Shown: positions 1 through 8,870, counted from the stretch's first letter. The stretch is 64,000 bases of DNA from Mycobacterium colombiense (GCF_001665835.1 NZ_LZSX01000073.1:186001-250000), one strand, 5' to 3'. The notes: a model not told the origin generated them from the sequence alone. A program made the numbers and translations.

Positions 1-533
1 CCCAATGCCGACGTCGCGCCGCGGATCACCAACGTTTGTCCCGCGGTCAAATTCAGGTTGCGGTACAGGCACGTCCACGCCGTCGCATAGGTTTCCGGCA
101 GCGCCGCCAGCTGCGACCACGGCAGGTCGGATTCGATGGGCGCGACATTGGCCGCGCGGACGCGGGTGTATTCGGCGTAGCTCCCGTTGATGGTGCGCCC
201 GAGACCGCCCATCAGCGCCGCGACCTTGGCCCCGACCGGGAACTCGCCGCCCGGGCACGAGTCGACGACGCCCACACATTCGATCCCGCTGACCTCGGCC
301 GCCTCCGCCCATTCCCCGCGACGCATGTGGATCTCGGCGTGATTGATGCCGAAACCCTTGACCGCGATTACGACTTCGCCGTCTTTGGGCAGCGGCTTGG
401 GGATGACGGTGTAGACCAGGCTGTCCAGACCGCCGAACTTCTCCAAGACGATCGCCCGCATGGTTGGCCCACCGGATTGCTCCCGTACGACCGCCGGCGC
501 GGTTGGCAACTGAGGTGACTCGATTGTGGACAT
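1..533 (-). CDS. Zinc-type alcohol dehydrogenase / NADPH:quinone oxidoreductase, 3' part missing
   Basis: Leftward reading frame open from an ATG at 531-533 to the window edge, so the C-terminal half is missing. The start is preceded by GAAAGAGG at a suitable distance. The visible 177 or so residues read as a medium-chain dehydrogenase N-terminal (GroES-like) domain: MRAIVLEKFGG near residue 25, GxNHAEIHMRRGEW, GIECVGVV, and the start of the nucleotide-binding domain (LVIRGATSALG). The first 24 residues precede the usual family start, so the internal ATG is an alternative. It is the last gene of a leftward set with two TetR regulators and a hydrolase, and a perfect inverted repeat lies 50 bp upstream. 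The substrate cannot be told. Confidence 0.8.
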   Translation of the reverse strand, partial: MSTIESPQLPTAPAVVREQSGGPTMRAIVLEKFGGLDSLVYTVIPKPLPKDGEVVIAVKGFGINHAEIHMRRGEWAEAAEVSGIECVGVVDSCPGGEFPVGAKVAALMGGLGRTINGSYAEYTRVRAANVAPIESDLPWSQLAALPETYATAWTCLYRNLNLTAGQTLVIRGATSAL

Positions 534-582
534 CGATGCCTCTTTCATAACCGTTGGCTGGCGACGACGCCGGCTGGCGACG

Positions 583-620
583 GCCCATAATAATGGGCCA
601 ACTGACCCATTATTATGGGC
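583..620. promoter_or_regulatory. Perfect 15-bp inverted repeat, probable TetR operator
   Basis: Arm GCCCATAATAATGGG at 583-597 and its exact reverse complement at 606-620, separated by 8 bp. Each arm is itself close to a palindrome (CCCAT...ATGGG). It lies between the quinone oxidoreductase start (533) and the end of the upstream TetR gene (657). The same CCCA...GGG-N8-CCCA layout recurs at 2066 and 3045, which points to a protein-binding site rather than a terminator, although a hairpin role for the upstream TetR transcript is possible. Confidence 0.65.
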
Positions 621-656
621 GGCCAGATCCACCATGTCCAGCGAAAGGTCACTACT

Positions 657-1325
657 TCAGGCTTTGCGCTGATCGCGAGACGACGCGGATCGACCCTTAA
701 GCGGGGGTTGGGCCGCGAAGGAGCGCACGTAGTCGACGGCAGCATTGACGGCGGCCCGCAACGGTTGCGGATCGCCGGTGACGTGGGTGAGCATCGCGCC
801 GCCCTGATGTGCGGTGACCAGCGACACGGCCAGATGCCGCGGGTCGGCGTCGGGGCGCAGGTCGCCGCGATCGCGCATCGACTCGAGGCCGGCCCGAAAC
901 AGCTCAATCCATTGGTCGTATCCCGCGGCGAGGTCGTTGTGTATTTCGCGGTCGGCCTCGATCAGCTCGCCGGCCAAGGACCCATAGACACAACCTCCGA
1001 TGCGGTACACGCTGTCGATGTCGCACACGCAGGCATCGGCCCATGCCTGCAGCGCTTCGAAGCTGTCGAGTTCGGCGAATTGCGGCCGAGTGTGGAAGGC
1101 CTGCACATCATTACGGCGCGCCTCGACGACGTGCCGGGTCAGGTCGCGCTTGTCGGTGAAGTAGTGCGAGATCTGGGATCCGCCCACCCCGGCCGTGCGC
1201 CGCACCTGGTCGACACTCGTGTTGGCGACGCCACGCTCGAACATCAGCCGGGCGGCCACCTCGATGATCCGCGCGCGCGTAGCCAGTCCCTTGCGGGTGA
1301 ACCGCGATGCGGGCCGTTCAGTCAC
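657..1325 (-). CDS. TetR/AcrR family transcriptional regulator (paralogue 1)
   Basis: 222 residues beginning at a GTG with AGAGGTGACGAC just upstream. The N-terminal helix-turn-helix region (about residues 10-60; VDQVRRTAGVGGSQISHYF) is typical of TetR proteins; the remainder is the variable ligand/dimer domain. It closely resembles the next gene upstream in both DNA-binding helix and length, so the two are probably a tandem duplication. It starts 20 bp after that gene's stop and is likely co-transcribed. The repeated operators around this block are its best candidate targets. Ligand unknown. Confidence 0.85.
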   Translation of the reverse strand: MTERPASRFTRKGLATRARIIEVAARLMFERGVANTSVDQVRRTAGVGGSQISHYFTDKRDLTRHVVEARRNDVQAFHTRPQFAELDSFEALQAWADACVCDIDSVYRIGGCVYGSLAGELIEADREIHNDLAAGYDQWIELFRAGLESMRDRGDLRPDADPRHLAVSLVTAHQGGAMLTHVTGDPQPLRAAVNAAVDYVRSFAAQPPLKGRSASSRDQRKA

Positions 1326-1344
1326 GTCGTCACCTCTGAGAGCC

Positions 1345-2040
1345 TCAGCTTGCTCGTCGCGCCGGCCGGCGCCCCCGCGACCGGCGCGGTGGACGGGGTA
1401 CTCGTTCGGCGCTGTCGGTGGCGAACAGGCGCAGGTAGTTCACCGCGAAGCGGATCGCATCGGCGTGCGGCCACTCCTCTTGATAGGTGAACGTCAGCAC
1501 GCCACCTCCTTGGTGCGCGGCGACGATCACCATGGCGAGCCGGCGCGGATCGGCATCGCGAACCAGCAGCCCGCCATCCTTCATTCGCTGAATTGCCCGC
1601 TCTAACAACTCGATCCACTGCCAGTAGCCGGTGGCCAGGGCGTCGCGCGTGGCGTCGTCGGACTTCGCCAGCTGGGCGGTGAGTGCGTGATAGGTGGGGG
1701 TCCCGAAATAGCCGATGCGGCGCAGGTAGCGCATGTTGAGATCGATCCACCGCTCGAAGTCGTCGAGCGAACCCAGGTCCCGAAGGGTGGGCTGGCGGTG
1801 AAAGTCCAAGACCACGCCGATCTGGCGCCGGATCACCGCGCGTATCAGCGCCGCCTTGTCGGCGAAATAGTGTGCAAGCTGTGAGCCGCTGACCGACGCC
1901 GCGCGGCGCACGTTGTCCATGTTCGACGCGGACAGACCCTCGGTGACGATCAGCTGGGCCGCCGCCTGCACGATCCGGTCGCGGGTGGCGCGCCCCTTGG
2001 CGGTCAACCGTTGTTCGTCGTGAACATCGGGATGGGCCAT
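1345..2040 (-). CDS. TetR/AcrR family transcriptional regulator (paralogue 2)
   Basis: 231 residues from ATG. The helix-turn-helix region NMDNVRRAASVSGSQLAHYF parallels the recognition helix of paralogue 1 (SGSQLAHYFADK versus GGSQISHYFTDK), so both may bind related sites. The C-terminal half also aligns by eye (AMVIVAAHQGGGVLTFTY versus AVSLVTAHQGGAMLTHVT), supporting duplication. A CCCA...GGG-N8-CCCA motif lies 26 bp upstream of the start (2066-2095). It lies between the hydrolase and paralogue 1, all leftward. What it senses is not visible. Confidence 0.85.
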   Translation of the reverse strand: MAHPDVHDEQRLTAKGRATRDRIVQAAAQLIVTEGLSASNMDNVRRAASVSGSQLAHYFADKAALIRAVIRRQIGVVLDFHRQPTLRDLGSLDDFERWIDLNMRYLRRIGYFGTPTYHALTAQLAKSDDATRDALATGYWQWIELLERAIQRMKDGGLLVRDADPRRLAMVIVAAHQGGGVLTFTYQEEWPHADAIRFAVNYLRLFATDSAERVPRPPRRSRGRRPARRAS

Positions 2041-2065
2041 CGCGCCAGGCTAACCCGGGAGCGCC

Positions 2066-2095
2066 CCCATTTTTGGGATCTCCAGCCCATACATC
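2066..2095. promoter_or_regulatory. Second copy of the CCCA...GGG-N8-CCCA motif
   Basis: CCCATTTTTGGG at 2066-2077, 8 bp, then CCCATACATC from 2086. It is a degenerate version of the element at 583-620, with the first box 12 instead of 14 bp. It lies immediately upstream of TetR paralogue 2, so autoregulation is the simplest reading. Inferred from motif recurrence only. Confidence 0.4.
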
Positions 2096-2098
2096 AGG

Positions 2099-2968
2099 TC
2101 AGGCCGTGACTCGCTTGGCGAGGAAGCCACGGATGAGCTGGGCGACGTCGTCGCACGCGGACTCCAAGAGGAAGTGGCCGCCGTCGAGCAGGTGGATCTC
2201 GGCGTCCGGGAGGTCGTCGGCGAACGCCTCGGCGCCGGCCGGCCCGAAGATCTCGTCGCCACGGCCCCACACCGCGAGCAGCGGCACCCGGCTGGCGCGG
2301 AAGTATTCGTGCAGGCGCCGATACAGGGGAGCGTTGGTGGCGTAATCGCGAAACAGCTTGAGCTGCACCAGATCATTGCCGGGCCGGGAGAGCAACGCGT
2401 AGTCGTGATGCCAGGAGTCGGGATCGATCAGTGTCTCGTCGGCCACGCCGGTGACATACTGCCAGCGGGTGGCATCGAGCGTGAGAAACCGGCGCACCGG
2501 CGCCTCGGTGGCCGGCGTCTGCTCCTGTTGGTACGCCTGCACGACCTTCCAGAAGCTCTCGACGAATCCCGCGTCATAGCCATTGCCGTTCTGGCTGATG
2601 ATCGCGGTAATGGCGGCCGGCTCGCGCAGCGCGAGCCGCCAGCCGATCGGTGCGCCGTAGTCCTGGACGTACATGGCGTACCGGTCGACGCCCAGGGTCC
2701 CCAGCAGACCCGCCGTCAGGTCGGTCAGCGCGTCGAAGGTGTAGTCGAACTCGTCGACCGGTGGAGCGTCGGACAGCCCGAAGCCGAGGTGATCCGGCGC
2801 GATGACGTGGTATTTGTCGGCGAGGGCCGGGATCAGGTGGCGGAACATGTACGAGCTGGTGGGAAACCCGTGCAGGAGAACCACCGCGGGAGCGGCGGGA
2901 TCCCCGGCCTCCCGGTAGAAGATCCGATGGCCGTCGACGGTGGCGTAGCGATGATGAACCGCAGGCAT
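2099..2968 (-). CDS. Alpha/beta hydrolase, haloalkane dehalogenase / epoxide hydrolase type
   Basis: 289 residues. The oxyanion-hole motif HGFP is at residues 33-36. The nucleophile elbow reads VQDYGAP, with Asp103 in the nucleophile position instead of Ser, as in haloalkane dehalogenases and epoxide hydrolases. The catalytic His is in GGHFLLES near residue 265 and a candidate acid lies in GRGDEIFGP. The length fits the family and there is no signal peptide, so it should be cytosolic. It is the first gene of the leftward TetR set, with an operator-like motif 77 bp upstream. Epoxide or halide ester-type hydrolysis is inferred; the substrate is unknown. Confidence 0.85.
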   Translation of the reverse strand: MPAVHHRYATVDGHRIFYREAGDPAAPAVVLLHGFPTSSYMFRHLIPALADKYHVIAPDHLGFGLSDAPPVDEFDYTFDALTDLTAGLLGTLGVDRYAMYVQDYGAPIGWRLALREPAAITAIISQNGNGYDAGFVESFWKVVQAYQQEQTPATEAPVRRFLTLDATRWQYVTGVADETLIDPDSWHHDYALLSRPGNDLVQLKLFRDYATNAPLYRRLHEYFRASRVPLLAVWGRGDEIFGPAGAEAFADDLPDAEIHLLDGGHFLLESACDDVAQLIRGFLAKRVTA

Positions 2969-3044
2969 GGCATTCCTCCTGACTCAATGCATTTCAGCAT
3001 CGTGCGCCGCGGCGGCGTCCGATGGAGGTGCGCGGAACCCAGAC

Positions 3045-3076
3045 CCCAGTTTTATGGGTTGTATGACCCAGTATGC
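3045..3076. promoter_or_regulatory. Third copy of the CCCA...ATGGG-N8-CCCA motif
   Basis: CCCAGTTTTATGGG at 3045-3058, 8 bp, then CCCAGTATGC from 3067. The 22-bp period matches the perfect copy at 584/606. It lies in the 234-bp gap between the divergent hydrolase (start 2968) and MOSC-reductase fusion (start 3203), so it could control either or both. Confidence 0.5.
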
Positions 3077-3202
3077 ACCAAACGGGCGGCTCGCGACAGC
3101 CCGTGAAGCCGATGTATTGCCGTGCGGACCGGCCTGCCATATTCTGGGCGAACCATCCCAGTTGGGGCTCGGTACGAATACAAGCTGGTTCGAGGTGACA
3201 CA

Positions 3203-4915
3203 GTGGGCAGGCTTGTTTCGGTGAACGTGGGCATGCCCAAGAACGTCCAATGGCGGGACAAAACCGTCTACACCGGGATCTGGAAGGCCCCGATCGAGGG
3301 GCCAGCGATGGTGCGCCGGCTGAACGTCGACGGCGACGGCCAGGGGGACCTCGCCGGTCATGGTGGGGAGCAACGCGCCGTCATGGTGTACCAGACCGAG
3401 GCCTACGAGTTCTGGAAGGCCTACCTGGGTCGCGACGACCTGCAACCCGGACACTTCGGCGAGAACTTCACCGTTACCGGGCTCGCCGACGATGACGTCT
3501 GCATCGGGGATCGCTATCGGATCGGCGATGCCGAGTTCGAGGTCACCCAGCCACGTGTCACCTGTTTTCGGGTCGGCATCCGCCTCGACGAGCCCGACAT
3601 GCCCAATCTGCTCGTCTCTCAACATCGCCCGGGCTTCTACCTCCGGGTGATCACCGAGGGCCATGTGCGGGCCGGCGACGACATCGTGCGCAGCCGCCGT
3701 GGCCGTCACGAACTCAGCGTCGCCGACGTCGACGCCCTGCTCTATCTGCCCGACCGCAGCGTCGAAACGCTGCGCAAGGCCATCGACGTTCCGGCGCTCA
3801 GCCCGGGCTGGCAGCAGTCTTTTCACGAGCTGCTGGCCGCACACGATGACGGGGGACCCGCGGTAGCGCCACCAATCGGGGTCGAACCGGGGCGGAAGGG
3901 CTTTCGTGATTTGCGGGTCACCCAAACACGTTGGGAGAGTGCCCAAGTTCTTTCGATCCGGCTCGACGCCGTTGACCGCAGTCCGCTGCCACCGGCGCTT
4001 CCCGGCCAGTACTTGACGGTCAAGGTCACCGGCGCCGGCGAGCCCGCGCCGCTGCGCAGCTACTCCCTGTCGGACGATTCCAACGCCGGCTATTACCGAA
4101 TCAGTGTCAAGCGCGAGGACCACGGCGTGGTGAGCCGGTGGCTGCATGCCCACATCCAGCCGGGATCGGTGATAGCGGCGGCCGCCCCACGCGGCGACTT
4201 CTACCTCGCCGAAGACAGCGGTCCGGTTGTCCTGTTCTCCGCCGGAATCGGCGCGACGCCCGTCCTGGCAATGCTGCATGCGCTGTCGGTGGCCCGGAGT
4301 GGGCGTGACATCTGGTGGCTGCACACCACCCGCAACCGCGAAACCCAAGTCTTTGCAGCCGAAGTCGCGAAACTCATCGATTCGTTACCGCACGCCAGGC
4401 AGCAGGTCTTCTACACCGAAACGCAGGGTCGGCTGCGCCGAGAGTCCATCGCGAAATTGGGCCTGCCCGCCAGCGCCACCGTCTACCTTTGCGGTCCAAC
4501 GCAGTTCATGGCGGACATGCGCGACGCTCTGACCGGCATGGGTTTCGACCCGGCCCGCATCCACAGCGAGTTGTTCGGTGCGCTACCCGCGATCAACCCG
4601 GGAGTTGTCGACACAGGCGAGCGCAGGCCACCCCACCCACCCGTCGGGCCACCGGGAACCGGGCCCGCGATCACCTTCACGCGCAGCGGATTAACCGTCG
4701 ACTGGTCACCCGCATACCGGAGTATCCTCGATCTCGCCGAAGCCTGCGACGTGCCGACCCGATTCTCCTGTCGAAGCGGGGTGTGTCACGTGTGCGTGAC
4801 CGGAATCGTTGCCGGGACGACCACTTACGTTCAGCAGCCGTTGGAGCCGCCCGGTGACGGGTCGGTCCTCATCTGCTCCGCTGCCCCCGAGACCGACGTG
4901 GTGCTCGATCTCTAG
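3203..4915 (+). CDS. MOSC domain / ferredoxin reductase / 2Fe-2S ferredoxin fusion protein
   Basis: 570 residues from a GTG with GAGGTGACA upstream; an in-frame ATG at 3122 is less likely because it lacks a ribosome site and adds non-family sequence. Order: a YiiM-like MOSC domain (about 1-220; GDGQGDLAGHGGEQRAVMVYQ and VTCFRVGIRL), a FAD/NAD reductase (about 235-460; RSYSLSDDS flavin motif, AGIGATPVLAML, CGPTQFM), and a plant-type ferredoxin at the C-terminus with C-x4-C-x2-C (FSCRSGVCHVC) and a fourth Cys in LICSA. Such fusions pass electrons from NAD(P)H to a bound molybdenum or sulfur substrate. The in vivo substrate is unknown. It is convergent with the SDR, 3 bp from its end. Confidence 0.88.
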   Translation: MGRLVSVNVGMPKNVQWRDKTVYTGIWKAPIEGPAMVRRLNVDGDGQGDLAGHGGEQRAVMVYQTEAYEFWKAYLGRDDLQPGHFGENFTVTGLADDDVCIGDRYRIGDAEFEVTQPRVTCFRVGIRLDEPDMPNLLVSQHRPGFYLRVITEGHVRAGDDIVRSRRGRHELSVADVDALLYLPDRSVETLRKAIDVPALSPGWQQSFHELLAAHDDGGPAVAPPIGVEPGRKGFRDLRVTQTRWESAQVLSIRLDAVDRSPLPPALPGQYLTVKVTGAGEPAPLRSYSLSDDSNAGYYRISVKREDHGVVSRWLHAHIQPGSVIAAAAPRGDFYLAEDSGPVVLFSAGIGATPVLAMLHALSVARSGRDIWWLHTTRNRETQVFAAEVAKLIDSLPHARQQVFYTETQGRLRRESIAKLGLPASATVYLCGPTQFMADMRDALTGMGFDPARIHSELFGALPAINPGVVDTGERRPPHPPVGPPGTGPAITFTRSGLTVDWSPAYRSILDLAEACDVPTRFSCRSGVCHVCVTGIVAGTTTYVQQPLEPPGDGSVLICSAAPETDVVLDL

Positions 4916-4918
4916 TCC

Positions 4919-5659
4919 TCAGGCGACGATTGCTTGCTGCCCTCCGGTTGCGTGCAAGATAGCGCCGTTGACATAACTGGCCTCCGGAGAGGCGAGAAAG
5001 ACCACTGCACTGGCGATTTCACTCGCATCGGCCACCCGCTTCAGGGCGGTGATCGCCGCAATGGTGTCGAGGACACCCGGAAGTGCCGCGGCCCCGGGCG
5101 TGTCGGTCGGCCCCGCGGCCACCGCGTTCACCCGCACGCCCGCCTCGCCGAATTCATCGGCCCAGACACGCGTCAGCTGCTCTACGCCGGCTTTGGTGGC
5201 TCCGTAGATCCCCGCCCCGCGTGTTGCCACCGACGCGGCGAGGGTGCTCACGCTGACCACGGCGCCGTTGCCCCGAGCGGCCATGGCCGGCACCAACTGC
5301 TGCACCAGGATGTACGGCGCACGCAGGTTGACGTTGACGTGTTCGTCGAAGGTCGCGTCGTCGGTGTCCGCCGTGGGGCCGAACTCGTAGATGCCGGCGT
5401 TGTTGATCAGGATGTCCACCGGCCCCGCCTCGGCGGCCAACCGCCGGACATCGGCGGCGACGTTGAGGTCGGCCGCGACGAAACGCGCCTTGCCACCGGC
5501 ATTTTCAATGTCTCGAACGGTTTTGGCGCCGCGTTCGGCATTGCGGCCCTGCACCACGACCTCGGCGCCGCGAGTTGCAAGCTGCAATGCGATTTCGCGG
5601 CCGATCCCCGATGTCGCGCCGGTCACCAATGCGGTCGAGCCGGCCAAAGTTGTTGCCAT
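4919..5659 (-). CDS. Short-chain dehydrogenase/reductase
   Basis: 246 residues, classical SDR: cofactor motif TGATSGIG at 13-20, NNAG at 86-89, catalytic Ser near 138, Tyr152 and Lys156 in YGATK, and a C-terminal GAILHATGG segment. The start ATG follows GGAGGCAGGGTTTCG. It lies downstream of the encapsulin/DyP pair in the same direction with a 69-bp gap that contains a 7-bp inverted repeat. No substrate can be assigned. Confidence 0.88.
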   Translation of the reverse strand: MATTLAGSTALVTGATSGIGREIALQLATRGAEVVVQGRNAERGAKTVRDIENAGGKARFVAADLNVAADVRRLAAEAGPVDILINNAGIYEFGPTADTDDATFDEHVNVNLRAPYILVQQLVPAMAARGNGAVVSVSTLAASVATRGAGIYGATKAGVEQLTRVWADEFGEAGVRVNAVAAGPTDTPGAAALPGVLDTIAAITALKRVADASEIASAVVFLASPEASYVNGAILHATGGQQAIVA

Positions 5660-5676
5660 CGAAACCCTGCCTCCAA

Positions 5677-5697
5677 GAGAGAAGTTCGTTTTCTCTC
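5677..5697. repeat. 7-bp inverted repeat in the SDR leader
   Basis: GAGAGAA at 5677-5683 and TTCTCTC at 5691-5697, separated by GTTCGTT. It is between the encapsulin stop and the SDR ribosome site. It could be a weak terminator for the encapsulin transcript or an operator for the SDR; there is no U-run on the leftward strand. Confidence 0.35.
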
Positions 5698-5728
5698 CGG
5701 GTAAGCAGTGGCTCGCCGGTAATTATTC

Positions 5729-6526
5729 CTACGGGCTGAGCGGGACGGCCGCCTCCGCGGTGTAGCACAGGAAGGTGAGCGTCTCCTGGAGATACAGCTG
5801 CACGGTGTCCGCGTCATGGCTGGTGTACCCGATGGACACGTCGTGCCCGAGCTGCAGGTCGAAGTCGCCGCCGCGGGTGGTCAGCACGAAGGCACCGTCG
5901 ATGGCCGGCGCCCAGATGATGTCTCCGGGGACCAGCCGGTCGATGTGCTCGAGGATCGGATAGCCGTGTTCGGTCGTCTCGCTGACCCGCGTGTAGACGT
6001 CGGCGGACAGCAGCACCGAGTAGGGGCCGTCGACACCGGCGAGCCGGAGTTCCGAGATCGCCTGGGTGATGACGTCGGGAATCTCGCGCGGATCCGCCGG
6101 CAGGGTCAGCGACTTGTTCGAGCTGGCGGAGCGGATGCCCTCGATGGATGCCGCGGCGTAGCCCTCGAAGATGGCCCGGTCTTCGACGAACGCCAGCTTC
6201 TTGGCGGCATCCTTGACCGGGTCCCAGTCGGAGTCGTTGGCGCCGCGCTCGACGTTGTCGATCTCGTAACGCGACAGGGTGAACGGAACCCGCAGTCGGA
6301 CAAGGGGTTTGCTTTCCCGCAGGTGAGCCTCCACCCCGTCGGTGGGGGACGCCACGTTCGCCAGCCGGCCGGTGCTCACCGCGGCGGTCACCGGTCCGCC
6401 GGGCTCGCTGACGTCGACCACCCGGCGCCCGGCGATGTGGCGTTTGAAGGTGCGGGTCGCCTCCAATTCGATTTCGTCCCAGGCGGCTTCGGTGACCGGT
6501 GCCAGATCGCGGTAGAGGTTGTTCAT
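5729..6526 (-). CDS. enc: Encapsulin nanocompartment shell protein (linocin/CFP29 family)
   Basis: 265 residues, the normal length for the T=1 HK97-fold encapsulins. It begins MNNLYRDLAPVTEAAWDEIE and carries the conserved shell features (RTFKRHIAGRRVVDV, GYAAASIEGI, and the C-terminal LYLQETLTFL). The start overlaps the stop of the DyP gene by 4 bp (ATGA), so shell and cargo are translationally coupled. It is the counterpart of M. tuberculosis Rv0798c (cfp29). It should assemble into about 24-nm cytosolic shells enclosing the peroxidase encoded upstream. Confidence 0.95.
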   Translation of the reverse strand: MNNLYRDLAPVTEAAWDEIELEATRTFKRHIAGRRVVDVSEPGGPVTAAVSTGRLANVASPTDGVEAHLRESKPLVRLRVPFTLSRYEIDNVERGANDSDWDPVKDAAKKLAFVEDRAIFEGYAAASIEGIRSASSNKSLTLPADPREIPDVITQAISELRLAGVDGPYSVLLSADVYTRVSETTEHGYPILEHIDRLVPGDIIWAPAIDGAFVLTTRGGDFDLQLGHDVSIGYTSHDADTVQLYLQETLTFLCYTAEAAVPLSP

Positions 6527-7533
6527 GACGTGGTTCCTTTCAGGCTGCCGATCGAAAGTGAGCCGTTCTGTGCAACAGTCGTTTCCGCCGCCGGCGCTTC
6601 GGGCAGCGGCGGCGGATCGTCGAGAAAGTCGAGGGTGGGGGAGAAGAACAATCCGCCGGTGACGGCCGTGGAGAAGTCCAGGATGCGGTCGGTGTTGCCG
6701 GGCGGATCCCCGAGGAACATGTTGCGCAGCATCCGTTCGGTGACTTGCGGTGTGCGCGAATAGCCGATGAAGTACGTGCCGTATTCGCTCTTGCCGAGCT
6801 CGCCGAACGGCATGTTGTGCCGCACGATCTTCAGCTCGGTGCCGTCATCGTCGGTGATCACGTTGAGGGCGATGTGGGCGTTGGCCGGCTTGACGTCGTC
6901 GTCGAGCTCGATGTCGTCCAGCTTGGTGCGGCCGATCACGCGCTCCTGCTCGGTGACCGGGATCGCATTCCACGACGACATGTCGTGTACGTACTTCTGC
7001 ACGTGCACATAGCAAGAGCCGGCGAAGTCGGGGTCCTCGTCGCCGACCGCGGTGGCGCTGGTGGCCAGTGCGCCGTCCGGGTTCTCGGTGCCGTCGACGA
7101 ATCCGAGCAAGTCGCGGTTGTCGAAGTAGCGGAAACCGTGCACCTCGTCGACCACGGTGACCGCACCGGCCATCGATTTGAGGATCCGGTCGGCCAGCTC
7201 GAAGCAGACGTCCAAGCTCTCGGCCCTGATGTGAAACAACAGATCCCCCGGTGTGGCGGGCGCGGTGTGCCGCGGTCCGTTCAGCTCGGGAAACCGATGC
7301 AGTTCGGCGGGCCGCGGTCCGGAGAACAGGCGATCCCACGCGTCGGAGCCGATCGAGGCGATCGCCGACAACCGTTTCTGCGGTTCGCGGAAACCGATCG
7401 CGCGCACCAGCCCGGGAATGTCGGGCAGCGCGTCGTGCACCGCCGCCTCGCCGCCGTCGTCGACGGTCACCACCAGGAAGATCGCCGCAGGCGTCAACGG
7501 CGCGAGGACGGGCTGCGGCTGAACCGGAGGCAC
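6523..7533 (-). CDS. dyp: DyP-type heme peroxidase, encapsulin cargo
   Basis: The GTG at 7533, preceded by AAGG at 8 bp, gives 336 residues starting MPPVQPQPVLAP, which matches the family N-terminus; an in-frame start at 7590 would add 19 unusual residues. DyP features: GFVDGTENP (distal Asp), the C-terminal heme region with IVRHNMPFGE, and GTYFIGYSR. The C-terminus ends SLSIGSLKGTTS, which matches the encapsulin targeting peptide of mycobacterial DyP. It is coupled to encapsulin by a 4-bp overlap. It oxidises bulky substrates with H2O2. It corresponds to Rv0799c. Confidence 0.95.
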   Translation of the reverse strand: MPPVQPQPVLAPLTPAAIFLVVTVDDGGEAAVHDALPDIPGLVRAIGFREPQKRLSAIASIGSDAWDRLFSGPRPAELHRFPELNGPRHTAPATPGDLLFHIRAESLDVCFELADRILKSMAGAVTVVDEVHGFRYFDNRDLLGFVDGTENPDGALATSATAVGDEDPDFAGSCYVHVQKYVHDMSSWNAIPVTEQERVIGRTKLDDIELDDDVKPANAHIALNVITDDDGTELKIVRHNMPFGELGKSEYGTYFIGYSRTPQVTERMLRNMFLGDPPGNTDRILDFSTAVTGGLFFSPTLDFLDDPPPLPEAPAAETTVAQNGSLSIGSLKGTTS

Positions 7534-7610
7534 ATGGGCGACCTTAGCAAGGAGCCGCGCAATCAGGCCCAGCGTGAACTGCGCCGTCACCGGCAGCCAT
7601 GATGGTGAAC

Positions 7611-8870
7611 ATGTCGGCCAGCGCCGCAGGCCTCTGCGAATTCATCGACGCCTCCCCGTCGCCGTTCCATGTCTGCGCCACCGTGGCGGGCCGGCTGCTT
7701 GCCTCCGGGTACACCGAACTCCGCGAATCCGACCCGTGGCCCGCTCAACCGGGCCGCTACTTCACCGTTCGCGCCGGCTCGCTGGTCGCATGGAACAGCG
7801 TCGAGTCCAGCGGGCCGTTCCGGATTGTCGGCGCGCACACTGACAGTCCCAATCTGCGAGTCAAGCAGCATCCCGACCGGGCCGTCGCGGGCTGGCAGGT
7901 GGTCGCGCTGGAGCCGTACGGGGGAGCCTGGCTCAATTCGTGGCTGGACCGCGACCTCGGGATCAGCGGCAGGTTGTCGGTACGTGATGGCAGCGGTGTC
8001 GACCATCGACTGGTCCGGATCGACGACCCGATCCTGCGCGTGCCGCAGCTGGCCATCCATCTGGCCGAGGATCGCAAATCGCTGACGCTGGATCCGCAGC
8101 GACATGTCAACGCGGTGTGGGGCGTTGGCGACCAAGCGCGATCGTTCGTGGGCTATGTCGCCGAGCGGGCCGGGGTGGCGCCGGCCGACGTGCTGGCCGC
8201 GGATCTGATGACGCACGACCTGACTCCCGCCAGGGTGATCGGCGCCGACACCGACCTACTGAGCGCGCCCCGGCTGGACAACCAGGCGAGTTGCTATGCG
8301 GGGCTGGAGGCGCTGCTGGCCGTGGAGCGGGCCGGCGCCTATCTGCCCGTGGTGGTGCTTTTCGATCACGAGGAGGTTGGTTCGTCGTCGGATCACGGCG
8401 CGCAGTCCGACCTGCTGGGCACCGTGCTGGAGCGCATCGTGCTCGCCGCGGGCGGCAGCCGCGAGGACTACCTGCGGCGCCTGTCGGCCTCCTTGCTCGC
8501 CTCGGCCGATATGGCACACGCCACCCACCCCAACTACCCGGAGCGGCACGAGCCGGGTCATCCGATCGCGATCAACGCCGGGCCGGTGCTCAAGGTGCAC
8601 CCGAATCTGCGCTACGCCACCGACGGCCGGACGGCGGCGGCCTTCGCGCTGGCGTGCGAGCGGGCCGGAGTTGGGCTGCAGCGCTACGAGCATCGTGCCG
8701 ACCTGCCGTGCGGGTCGACGATCGGGCCGCTGGCCTCGGCCCGGACCGGCATTCCCACCGTCGACGTCGGCGCCGCGCAGCTGGCGATGCACTCCGCGCG
8801 CGAGCTGATGGGCGCGCATGACGTGGCCGCCTACTCGGCCGCGATGCGGGCTTTTCTAGCAGCCGAGTGA
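7611..8870 (+). CDS. pepC: M18 family aminopeptidase
   Basis: About 419 residues. The ATG at 7611 gives [20 protein letters not shown], the family N-terminus; ATGs at 7599 and 7602 are alternatives and none has a ribosome site. M18 metal-site motifs are present: [43 protein letters not shown] and, near the end, [13 protein letters not shown]. The enzyme is a dinuclear-zinc cytosolic aminopeptidase acting on N-terminal acidic or neutral residues. It is divergent from dyp and is the counterpart of Rv0800. Confidence 0.93.
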   Translation: MSASAAGLCEFIDASPSPFHVCATVAGRLLASGYTELRESDPWPAQPGRYFTVRAGSLVAWNSVESSGPFRIVGAHTDSPNLRVKQHPDRAVAGWQVVALEPYGGAWLNSWLDRDLGISGRLSVRDGSGVDHRLVRIDDPILRVPQLAIHLAEDRKSLTLDPQRHVNAVWGVGDQARSFVGYVAERAGVAPADVLAADLMTHDLTPARVIGADTDLLSAPRLDNQASCYAGLEALLAVERAGAYLPVVVLFDHEEVGSSSDHGAQSDLLGTVLERIVLAAGGSREDYLRRLSASLLASADMAHATHPNYPERHEPGHPIAINAGPVLKVHPNLRYATDGRTAAAFALACERAGVGLQRYEHRADLPCGSTIGPLASARTGIPTVDVGAAQLAMHSARELMGAHDVAAYSAAMRAFLAAE

